From: Terriglobia bacterium | GTDB taxonomy: Bacteria; Acidobacteriota; Terriglobia; UBA7540 | Assembly (NCBI GenBank): GCA_030049455.1 | Contig: JASIKV010000133.1 | Coordinates: 1-20,591 of the forward strand | Direction of reading: 5' to 3' | DNA length: 20,591 bases | In this document: positions 7,723 through 14,667 of the stretch, in pieces | Layout of the letters: each line of letters starts with the position of its first letter | Numbering within the stretch: position 1 is the first letter of the stretch | Made by a program: the position numbers and the translations under genes | Notes under the pieces: generated by a model | What the model was told of the DNA's origin: nothing | Databases searched by the model: none | What the model saw: only the letters and a program-made list of their open reading frames with translations

Positions 7723-9747
7723 ATGAAATGGCAGCTATCTATTCTCATGACGCTGGGGGTGGTTCTGTGCCTATCATCCACAGGTTGGGCTCAGGCGGGT
7801 TTTGACATAGCTCCCGGCAGCACCGATGCGGGCGAAGCCAGCAGCCTGAACCCCAACATGAATATTCTAAGGCACTGGGTCGTGGCGGGCCAGGTCAAGG
7901 CGCTGGACGGCACGCCGATTGCCGGTGCGAAAATCATCGTTCAACCAACATTTGTGGGTGACGTTCGTGTGGTCAACACCAATCGAGACGGCGCCTTCGG
8001 TACAGCATATGATCTGAACGTGGACATGGTGAAAGATTTTAGCGTGACCCTGCTGACCAACAAGAAAGGTTATCTCAAAGCGCGAGCCTATATCGACTTT
8101 GGGACTTCGGATAAGCCCTTCGGTATTCCCATCACGCTGCGCACGTCGGACCAGGATCCGGACCTGCTTTCGCAGTCCGACTTCATTGCAGCTCTCACTC
8201 CCAGGTTTGCAAAACTGGGTCCCGCCGATGGACTCTCGGCAAAAAGCGAGAAAGATTACAGCCGGGGCGTGGAGGAGTTCCTGGAGCGAGGCCGGCCTGA
8301 CCGCGCTCTCGAGCCCTTCAATAAGGTGTTGACGCGTGACCCCGAGTGTGTGGCGTGCCGCACCATGCTGGCTCTTGCCGAGCTCCAGTCGGGAGATTGG
8401 GATGGAGCCAATCAGAACTTCGCGCGAGGGTTGGATGACACGCGCAAATTGAACAATCGATCTGCGGGACAGACAATCAATCTGGCCGCATCGCAAGGCC
8501 GGGGCCGGCCCGAACCGGCGCTGGCTCTGGGGGTGATGGAAAGCTGGCGGCACCAGATCGAACGGGCAGCGGACTTCTGTACCGAGGCGCTCAGTTACGC
8601 TCCCCAGGATCCTCTGGCCCTCCAGGAAGCCGGCCGCATGGAGCTCTTCCTGCGCGACTTCAACGCCGCAAATAACTACCTTGAGAAGGCCCTCGCCGCC
8701 GGCGCCTCCCAGGAGGCGCGCCTTCTGTACGTCGAGGCTGCGGTTGAACTGGATCACATTGACGAAGCCAAGAAGGAGATGGCGCTTTACCTGAATGGCC
8801 GCGATGTCAAGACCATGCCCCTTGATGTTCGAGAAGTCTGGGCGCGGATGAACGATAAGGAAAAGATTCAGGCAACTTACCTGAAGGTAAAGCCCAATCA
8901 AAAGAAAGGAATCGACTATCTCCACGGCTCTGTTCCGGAGCTGGCGGGAATGGTCCCCGCAAAGGACCAGTCGGAGCTCAATCCCATACTTGGCGCAGTG
9001 GGCAAGAATGTTGAGGCTTATGTCCGCGACTTTCCGAACACCGTTTCGTTGGAACAGATTCACGAGGAAAAGGTCTCCCGCAAGGGAAAAGGGGGAGCAA
9101 CCCTCGACCAAAAATTCTACTACCTCTGCCTGGCGCCGACCATCCACAATGTCATCGGGTTCACGGAATATCGTAAGAGCCCCACGGGGGAAGGTGGCGC
9201 GCCAGAGGGATTGCAGGATGGCTACATGCTGACCTCGGGATTCGCGTCGGCCAACCTGGTCTTCCACCCGCTTTACCAGCCGGGATCCATCTTTCGACTG
9301 CTTGGGCAGCAGAAGCTCGGTGACCATGACACCTACGTTTTGGCGTTTGCTCAGCGCCCCGAAATATCAACGATGAACGGCATATTTAAAATTGGCGCCG
9401 TCACCATGCCCACCTTTGTCCAGGGCTTGGCCTGGGTGGATGCTTCGAGTTACGAAATCATCCGTATGCAAACCGACCTGCTGAGGCCCTTGCCCGAGGT
9501 GCGGCTCGATAAGGAGACCACGGAGATTGATTTCAGCGAGAATCGCTTCAAAACCGTCAATGGAGGATTCTGGCTGCCCCGCGAAGTGAAGGTGAGCGTC
9601 GAGTGGAATGGCCGGAGCCTTAGGAATCTGCACGAATATTCGGATTTCAAAATATTCAACGTCGGCGCTTCGGAAAAGGTGGGAAATCCGAAAGAGGTTG
9701 ACCAGGCCTCCAAGCAATCTGCTTCACCCCAGTCGCCCAACCGGTGA
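7723..9747 (+). CDS. Secreted TPR protein with N-terminal carboxypeptidase-regulatory-like domain and a large unassigned C-terminal domain
   Basis: A protein of 674 residues. ATG 7723 has AGGGGG (7710-7715) seven bases upstream and opens a clear signal peptide (MKWQLSILMTLGVVLCLSS, cut near GWAQA, residues 21-25). The longer GTG frame from 7681 adds only a non-signal prefix. Residues about 52-140 resemble a carboxypeptidase-regulatory-like domain (VAGQVKALDGTPIAGAKIIV, FGIPITLR). Residues about 180-400 are TPR-like helical repeats (ALEPFNKVLTRDPECVACRTMLALAEL, AADFCTEALSYAPQDPLALQEAGR). Residues about 420-650 form a beta-rich domain with GLAWVDASSYEIIRMQT and GFWLPREVKVSVEWNGR..RN.HEYSDFKIFNV. 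I recall similar segments in acidobacterial hypothetical proteins and it could have a LolA/LppX-like fold, but that is unproven. It is probably periplasmic. It ends 189 bp before the convergent hpnE stop, with no clear terminator between them. Confidence 0.85.
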   Translation: MKWQLSILMTLGVVLCLSSTGWAQAGFDIAPGSTDAGEASSLNPNMNILRHWVVAGQVKALDGTPIAGAKIIVQPTFVGDVRVVNTNRDGAFGTAYDLNVDMVKDFSVTLLTNKKGYLKARAYIDFGTSDKPFGIPITLRTSDQDPDLLSQSDFIAALTPRFAKLGPADGLSAKSEKDYSRGVEEFLERGRPDRALEPFNKVLTRDPECVACRTMLALAELQSGDWDGANQNFARGLDDTRKLNNRSAGQTINLAASQGRGRPEPALALGVMESWRHQIERAADFCTEALSYAPQDPLALQEAGRMELFLRDFNAANNYLEKALAAGASQEARLLYVEAAVELDHIDEAKKEMALYLNGRDVKTMPLDVREVWARMNDKEKIQATYLKVKPNQKKGIDYLHGSVPELAGMVPAKDQSELNPILGAVGKNVEAYVRDFPNTVSLEQIHEEKVSRKGKGGATLDQKFYYLCLAPTIHNVIGFTEYRKSPTGEGGAPEGLQDGYMLTSGFASANLVFHPLYQPGSIFRLLGQQKLGDHDTYVLAFAQRPEISTMNGIFKIGAVTMPTFVQGLAWVDASSYEIIRMQTDLLRPLPEVRLDKETTEIDFSENRFKTVNGGFWLPREVKVSVEWNGRSLRNLHEYSDFKIFNVGASEKVGNPKEVDQASKQSASPQSPNR

Positions 9748-9936
9748 TTGCGGCGGGGAATTTGCGGAAGCAACTGCCATCGCCCATCTCTTTCGCAGGA
9801 GGAAGGTCTTGCAGGCGGCTAAAAGGCAGCAAATCAATCGCCGTCACCCAAAGGACTGACCTGCCTGCGCGCCGATGGAGACTCTTAGGCATTTGTCCTC
9901 GGCGAACTGCAGCGCGGGTGGGACGCCCAAGTTGCA

Positions 9937-11268
9937 TTATTGCATTCCCAGGAATTCCCTCGCGGCAGCATAACCGCTTTGAACCGCGCCTTCAATTGTG
10001 GCGGGCAAACCTGTGGCGGTCCAGTCGCCGGCAAGGAATAAGCCGTGGATGGGCGTGCGCGCGGGCGGGCGCAGTGCGTCGGCCTCCGGACTGGGTGAGA
10101 AAGTGGCGAAGCGCTCTTTGATCACAAGCGAGTGAAGCAGCTTTGCCTTGCGCGCCGCAGGCAGCATTTCGCCCAGCTCGCGCAGGGATATTGCCAGCAA
10201 CTCTTCCTTCGAGCGGCTCACGTGCTCGCGCGCGCCGCTCAGCACCAGCGAAATGTAATGACTCTTATCGCCCAGAATGCGGCTGCGGTCGAAAAGCCAT
10301 TGGATAGTGGTTCCGCGCAGGCCCGCAAATTCCAGGTCGGTAATCGGCGCGTCAAACCATAAGTTGATGGAGATGATGGGCGCAGGCCGCAGCGCCAGCG
10401 CGCCGCCAAAGAATGGCTCGCCGCGCAGCAGTTCGCCCGGCAACACAGTGGCAAGCTGGTGCCAGGGCAGTGCGGCGATTACGGGGAGGTCCACAATTCT
10501 TTCCCCGCCCGCGTCCACACCGCGGCAAGCTCCCTCTTTAATCAGCAATTGATTCACGCCGCGCCCCACCTGTACGCGGCCGCCGCGCGACTCAATGAAC
10601 GATTGCGCCGCGGCGGTGTAGCACTCGCTTAATCCCACGCGCGCCATGCCCAGCCGCGAATCCTCAGGCGCGGAGAAAAGCGCCAGCCTCACGACGCGCT
10701 CGAAAAGTTTTGCCGAGGCGGCGCGCGGGTCTTCATTCATTGCCGCGATGCAGATCAGATCCCAAAAATTCCGCTGCAAACCTTCCGATTGGCCGCGCCG
10801 GCTGAGCCACGCGGTCACGCTCTCCGCGTCCGATGGGCCGAAGCCCGCTCCGCCATTGCGCAACGCCTTGCCCATCCGCAGCACTTCCAGCTTTTGCTTC
10901 AGTGAAAAACTGCCCGAGCGCAACACTCCCAGAAACAAATGCCAGGGTGAAGGCAGCGCGGGACAATTCAGATGTGTAAGCCTGCCGTCGCGATCCAGGA
11001 ACGGAACGCTGAGTGTGGTTTGGAAGCGCACGCGGTCGAGCGTTCCAATGGTTTTGAGGAATTGAATCGTCGAGTGGTAACACCCCATGAAAAGATGCTG
11101 GCCGTTATCGACGATGGAACCGGTGGTGGGGCCCTGAAATGATCGCGCCCGCCCGCCGAGGTAAGGCTTCTGCTCGAGCAGGCAAACGCGCTTGCCCGCT
11201 TCCGCCAGCGCCACTCCCGCCGCGAGGCCTGCGAATCCTCCGCCGATGATGATGACGTCAAATTCCAT
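9937..11268 (-). CDS. hpnE: Hydroxysqualene dehydroxylase, FAD-dependent amine-oxidase-like (HpnE)
   Basis: A protein of 443 residues. It opens with an FAD-binding Rossmann motif, DVIIIGGGFAGLAAG (residues 4-18), followed by the LLEQKPYLGGRARSF segment typical of the phytoene-desaturase/amine-oxidase superfamily, and near the C-terminus has the second FAD signature GLFLAGDWTATGLPATIEGAVQSG. HpnE removes the hydroxyl of hydroxysqualene to give squalene, the last step of the HpnC-HpnD-HpnE route. The start is fixed by the Rossmann fold beginning at residue 4, although no strong Shine-Dalgarno is seen upstream. It is the third gene of the minus-strand cluster, about 150 bp after hpnD, and could be cotranscribed. 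Length fits the family. Confidence comes from both the motifs and the adjoining hpnC and hpnD. Confidence 0.93.
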   Translation of the reverse strand: MEFDVIIIGGGFAGLAAGVALAEAGKRVCLLEQKPYLGGRARSFQGPTTGSIVDNGQHLFMGCYHSTIQFLKTIGTLDRVRFQTTLSVPFLDRDGRLTHLNCPALPSPWHLFLGVLRSGSFSLKQKLEVLRMGKALRNGGAGFGPSDAESVTAWLSRRGQSEGLQRNFWDLICIAAMNEDPRAASAKLFERVVRLALFSAPEDSRLGMARVGLSECYTAAAQSFIESRGGRVQVGRGVNQLLIKEGACRGVDAGGERIVDLPVIAALPWHQLATVLPGELLRGEPFFGGALALRPAPIISINLWFDAPITDLEFAGLRGTTIQWLFDRSRILGDKSHYISLVLSGAREHVSRSKEELLAISLRELGEMLPAARKAKLLHSLVIKERFATFSPSPEADALRPPARTPIHGLFLAGDWTATGLPATIEGAVQSGYAAAREFLGMQ

Positions 11269-11421
11269 TGCCGCGAATAAGAGTCAGGAGACAGGAGCCG
11301 GTGGAAATTGCGTGGTGCGGTGCGGGCTTTGCAGGAGAGCGGTGAGCTTAAGCGAAGACTCCATGCTGTCTCCGGGCTTCTGACTGCCGTTTTGTGACCT
11401 TTGTTCTCCGTCCCCTGTGCC

Positions 11422-12276
11422 CTACTTATGCCATTCAGCCCCTAGAAATACCGCAAATGCCGTCCAAAGTTTCAACGGGCGGGGAACTCGCACGCGCTTC
11501 CCGTACACGTTGTAGCGGCGCCTCTGGATGCGCTTCAGGATGTTCCAGTAAATCGCCGCCATGATTTCCGCCGCCTTCATGGACGGCCGGTCTTCAGCAG
11601 GCAGCATCATGCAGGCCAGGTCGAAATAATGCCGCGCGCGGTCGCACTCGAATTGCATCAATTCAATAAAGGGATCGTTGTAGGCGCCCGCCAGCAGTTC
11701 ACCGGAGCGGATTCCGAACCGATCCAAATCTTCCTGCGGAAAATAAATTCGCCCGCGCTGCGCGTCGCGTTGAACGTCGCGGAGAATATTGACGAGCTGC
11801 AAGGCCGTCCCGAGATTCACGGCATAATCGCGCGTGCGGGGATTCTGGTAGCCGAAGATTTCAATGCAGATTAGCCCGATGGTGGACGCCACGCGATAGC
11901 AATAGAGGGAAAGATCATCAAAGGTCGTGTAGCGCGCGCCGGTTAGGTCCATCTCCAGGCCCAGAATCAGGTCTTCAAACGGCTTGCGGGGAATCTTGAA
12001 TCGTTGAATCGCCTCGGCCAGCGCGCGCAGTTCCGGGGCGTCCAGCAGAGTGGTGTTTCCGGTGTAACAGGCGTCGAAAATCCGGCGGTAGCGGTCGAGC
12101 GCGGCAGCGGCCTCATCCGCCGGCAAGCCACTGTCCGCAATGTCGTCGCCGCGTCGCGCGAAGGAATAAACGGCCTCAATCGCCCGGCGCTTTTCGCGCG
12201 GAAGAAAAACGAAGGCGTAATAGAAATTGGTGACGCGCGCGTTGGTAAAGTGGGCGTTTCGCGATGACGCGTTCAT
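11422..12276 (-). CDS. hpnD: Presqualene diphosphate synthase (HpnD)
   Basis: 284 residues from ATG at 12276-12274. The frame is open further upstream (to 12363), but the internal ATG overlaps the hpnC stop codon as ATGA (12273-12276), the usual sign of translational coupling, and family similarity begins just after it (TNFYYAFVFLPREKRRAI). The protein has the two aspartate-rich motifs of squalene/phytoene synthases: D44-D45-x-x-D48 in RRGDDIADS, and D167-x3-D171 in NILRDVQRDAQRGRIYFP. These bind Mg2+ and the diphosphates of farnesyl diphosphate. HpnD condenses two farnesyl diphosphates to presqualene diphosphate, which HpnC converts to hydroxysqualene. Phytoene synthase is the main alternative for the family, but the flanking hpnC and hpnE make HpnD the better call. 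Confidence 0.93.
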   Translation of the reverse strand: MNASSRNAHFTNARVTNFYYAFVFLPREKRRAIEAVYSFARRGDDIADSGLPADEAAAALDRYRRIFDACYTGNTTLLDAPELRALAEAIQRFKIPRKPFEDLILGLEMDLTGARYTTFDDLSLYCYRVASTIGLICIEIFGYQNPRTRDYAVNLGTALQLVNILRDVQRDAQRGRIYFPQEDLDRFGIRSGELLAGAYNDPFIELMQFECDRARHYFDLACMMLPAEDRPSMKAAEIMAAIYWNILKRIQRRRYNVYGKRVRVPRPLKLWTAFAVFLGAEWHK

Positions 12277-13175
12277 GATGGAATGCTGACCGGGGGCGCC
12301 GGCGCGACGCTCGCCCTGAGGGGGGCCCGCAGCGCGCGAAAATAGAGCCGCAGGAAGTCCCACTTGCTCAGCGACGGGCGCCGGTGAAAGATATCATAGT
12401 TGACCGCTTCGATTTTCGAAAGAATCGTGGTGCCGCCCAGCCACGTCACGCGCAGTTGCGTGCGCAACTTCGGCTGAACTTCCTCCGGCAGACTTCTCCC
12501 GTACTCAAAAAGCTCGCGCGTGCGGGCGATCTCGAAGGTCAGCAATTGCCGCCATCGCTCGTCGCATCGGCCGGCGCGCAGGTCATCGAGCGTATAACCG
12601 AAACGCGCCAAGTCTTCCGCGGGCAGATAGATTCGGTCGCGCGAATAATCAATCGCCGCATCCTGCCAGAAGTTGGTCAGTTGAAGGGCGGTACAGATGT
12701 GGTCCGAAAGCTCGAAGAGGTGCGGGTCATGGTAGCCGAACAGCTCCAGGACAAGCCGCCCTACGGGGTTCGCCGAGCAGGTGCAGTAGTTGAGCAGGGA
12801 ATTGAAATCAGGGTGGCGGTTCACCACCACGTCAGACTCAAAGGCGCGCAGCAGGTTTTCAAAATTCTCGCGCGAAAGGTGGAAGCGCTCCGCGCTGTCG
12901 CGCAGCGCGAGGAAAACGGGATGATCGAATCTGCCTTCATAGCAGGCATTCAGCTTGGCACGCCAGGCGGCGAGTTTCTCCAGGCGGTTTTCAACACCCG
13001 GCTCATCGGCAATGTCGTCGGCATATCGCGCGAAGGCGTAAATCGCCGCCAGGGCGTCGCGCCTGTCGCGAGGGACAAGATACGATGCCGTGGGGAAGTT
13101 TTCGTAATGCCGGCTCGCCAGCCGCTGGCACTCAGCGTAAGCCGCGCGCAGCGCGTTTTCAGATACGGACATCAT
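12273..13175 (-). CDS. hpnC: Hydroxysqualene synthase (HpnC)
   Basis: 300 residues from ATG 13175 (alternatives: ATG 13172, or ATG 13193 adding MKLRFG). I favour 13175 because a TATAAT -10 box at 13192-13197 covers the 13193 start, so a transcript from it would begin downstream, and AGG lies six bases ahead of 13175. Family marks are HYENFPTAS at residues 23-31, which is typical of HpnC, the first Asp-rich motif ARYADDIADEPG (D53, D54, D57), and the second motif LTNFWQDAAIDYSRDRIYLP, with the NFWQD form usual for HpnC rather than HpnD. It turns presqualene diphosphate into hydroxysqualene for HpnE. It is the first gene of the minus-strand cluster, and its stop overlaps the hpnD start. The product feeds squalene, and usually hopanoid, synthesis in the inner membrane. 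No cyclase gene is in the window. Confidence 0.93.
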   Translation of the reverse strand: MMSVSENALRAAYAECQRLASRHYENFPTASYLVPRDRRDALAAIYAFARYADDIADEPGVENRLEKLAAWRAKLNACYEGRFDHPVFLALRDSAERFHLSRENFENLLRAFESDVVVNRHPDFNSLLNYCTCSANPVGRLVLELFGYHDPHLFELSDHICTALQLTNFWQDAAIDYSRDRIYLPAEDLARFGYTLDDLRAGRCDERWRQLLTFEIARTRELFEYGRSLPEEVQPKLRTQLRVTWLGGTTILSKIEAVNYDIFHRRPSLSKWDFLRLYFRALRAPLRASVAPAPPVSIPS

Positions 13176-13191
13176 TCCGAACCTGAGTTTC

Positions 13192-13221
13192 ATTATAGGG
13201 CCACGCGCGCGCGGGTGGAAA
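13192..13221 (-). promoter_or_regulatory. Promoter of the hpnCDE cluster
   Basis: Read on the minus strand: TTTCCA (complement of 13216-13221) as -35, an 18-base spacer, and a perfect TATAAT (complement of 13192-13197) as -10. Transcription would start near 13185, about ten bases before the preferred hpnC start, so the leader is very short. The -35 box lies inside one arm of an inverted repeat. Confidence 0.6.
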
Positions 13222-13265
13222 CCCTGAATATGGTCAGTGGCGGCGTCGCAGGGGTTTCCAACCCG
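13212..13265. repeat. Mirrored dyad pair in the hpnC / TonB-domain gene divergent region
   Basis: CGGGTGGAAACCCTG (13212-13226) and CAGGGGTTTCCAACCCG (13249-13265) are inverted copies of each other with two single-base insertions, separated by 22 bp. Each arm is also a small dyad by itself: GGGT-GGAA-ACCC on the left and GGGTT-TCC-AACCC on the right. The left arm covers the proposed hpnC -35 box and the right arm lies just ahead of the start region of the plus-strand gene. It could be a pair of regulator sites or a cruciform/hairpin. No T-tract follows, so it is not a standard terminator. Confidence 0.65.
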
Positions 13266-13287
13266 TGAGCAGGGGGAGGATCAGGGG

Positions 13288-14535
13288 GTGCGCAACCGAC
13301 GGTCAAAGCGGTGTATGCTGGGGAATATGCTGACCGGCGTAAAGCGAATGCTGACTCTGCTTCTGCTCGCTGGATGTCTGGCAGCGCCTGCGGCTGCGCA
13401 GGATCGCCGCCCTCCTTTATCCATTGATGAAGTCCACGACATGCTCACCCAATCCACTCCCAGCAAGAAGATTGTCGCGACAATCCAGAAATTCGGGATC
13501 GACTTCCCACCAACTGACGACGTCTTGCAGAAGTTCCGCAAGTGGGGAGCCGACAGATTTGTTCTGGACGCCCTGCGCCAGGGCTGGCACGCGGATATTC
13601 CCAAACCGCTGAGCGCCACGCAAATCAGAATGCTGGTGGGCGCAGAGACTCCCGGTGAGAACATACTTCGATTGGTGCTGACGCGCGGCATCGATTTTCG
13701 GCCCAGCCAGGATTATCTCGACGAAATCCGCTCGCTGGGCGCCCCGGATGCGCTTGTTAGCGCACTGCGTGCCGCCACGCCGCGGCCCTTCAGCAAGGAG
13801 GAGCTTTTGCAGGAGCTGGGAACGGTGAAGGACCAGGATGGAATCGCCCAGGAAGTCCGGCAACGCGGGGTCGATTTTTTTGCCGGCCCCGACAGTCTTG
13901 AAGCGCTGCGCAAGGCTGGAGCCGGAACATCGCTCTTAGACGCTGTTCGCGATGCACGCATTGAGAAGCCTTTTGTTGCCAAGGCTCCACCTGCTCCGAC
14001 AATGCCGCCTTCGCTGGCAGGCGGTGATTCAGTGCAGCTCATCTGCGGGCCAGGCGATTCCGACGTTCCGGTGTTTTCAGTGCCCGGCGACTTGGGCAAG
14101 ATTGCCACCCATTTGAAGTGCGGCGAGCGCGTGACGTTTGTCGAGAAGGTCGAGTCGCCGCCGGGCGTGGATAAAATCCTATATGGTGACCATATAGAAG
14201 GTTTCGTGGCTGCCGTTTATCTCGATGAGGGAGTCGCCGCGCCGGGAGCGGGCGTGACGCCGCCCACAGTTATCCTTAAGCCCGACCCGCCGTACACCCC
14301 GGCAGCCCGAGACCGGGGCATTGAAGGGGTCGTCACCCTCTGGATCACCATTGATACGCAGGGAAATGTGAGCGACGTCCTTGAAAAGTCTCAACCCTTG
14401 GGCAGCGGATTGGATCAAAGCGCGATCGACACTGTAAAGAAATGGAAATTCAATCCCGCCAAGCGCGACGGCGTGCCCGTGGCCGCTCGAGTGACCGTCG
14501 AAATAACCTTTAAGCGTTTCAAGGGTCCGAATTGA
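13288..14535 (+). CDS. Exported protein with three helical repeats, SH3-like segment and TonB C-terminal domain
   Basis: 415 residues from GTG 13288, chosen because GGGAGGA (13274-13280) lies seven bases upstream. ATG 13327 is the main alternative; it lacks a strong Shine-Dalgarno but gives a more compact signal. The N-terminus ends in a hydrophobic stretch, TLLLLAGCLAAPAAAQ, which holds both a lipobox (LAGC) and a signal-peptidase-I type site (AAA|Q), so it may be a lipoprotein or a soluble periplasmic protein. Residues 42-99, 106-163 and 166-225 are three similar repeats (pattern (P/K/R)P(L/F)S, then G(I/V)DF, then GA...L..A.R). Residues about 247-315 look like a bacterial SH3 fold. Residues 332-415 match the TonB C-terminal domain (YTPAARDRGIEGVVTLWITID, AIDTVKKWKFNPA, VEITFKRF). 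Usual TonB proteins have an inner-membrane anchor and a Pro-rich linker; neither is obvious. It is divergent from hpnC. Confidence 0.85.
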   Translation: MRNRRSKRCMLGNMLTGVKRMLTLLLLAGCLAAPAAAQDRRPPLSIDEVHDMLTQSTPSKKIVATIQKFGIDFPPTDDVLQKFRKWGADRFVLDALRQGWHADIPKPLSATQIRMLVGAETPGENILRLVLTRGIDFRPSQDYLDEIRSLGAPDALVSALRAATPRPFSKEELLQELGTVKDQDGIAQEVRQRGVDFFAGPDSLEALRKAGAGTSLLDAVRDARIEKPFVAKAPPAPTMPPSLAGGDSVQLICGPGDSDVPVFSVPGDLGKIATHLKCGERVTFVEKVESPPGVDKILYGDHIEGFVAAVYLDEGVAAPGAGVTPPTVILKPDPPYTPAARDRGIEGVVTLWITIDTQGNVSDVLEKSQPLGSGLDQSAIDTVKKWKFNPAKRDGVPVAARVTVEITFKRFKGPN

Positions 14536-14595
14536 GGGCACGCGCCGTTCACATTCCTGAAACATAATCCGGTACGAAAATTCATTGAGGCAGGG

Positions 14596-14624
14596 TTGCC
14601 CTGCGGCCTGAAACACATTAAGAT
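14596..14624 (+). promoter_or_regulatory. Candidate promoter of ppk
   Basis: TTGCCC (14596-14601), a 17-base spacer and TAAGAT (14619-14624), each matching the sigma-70 consensus at four of six positions, lie 43 bp before the ppk start. A small hairpin (GCAGGG 14590-14595 with CCCTGC 14599-14604) overlaps the -35 box. The rest of the gap after the upstream stop is featureless. Confidence 0.45.
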
Positions 14625-14667
14625 TTACTTCCCACGCCTCTAGAATTCAGGCGACAAGGAGAGTAAT

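Noticed and set aside
7867..9327. 486-codon minus-strand ORF opposite the second TPR gene
   Set aside because: It lies wholly antisense to a gene with signal peptide, Shine-Dalgarno and recognisable domains; its product shows no domain and it has no supporting start site.
12384..13268. 294-codon plus-strand ORF opposite hpnC
   Set aside because: Shadow of hpnC; no ribosome binding site or recognisable protein features.
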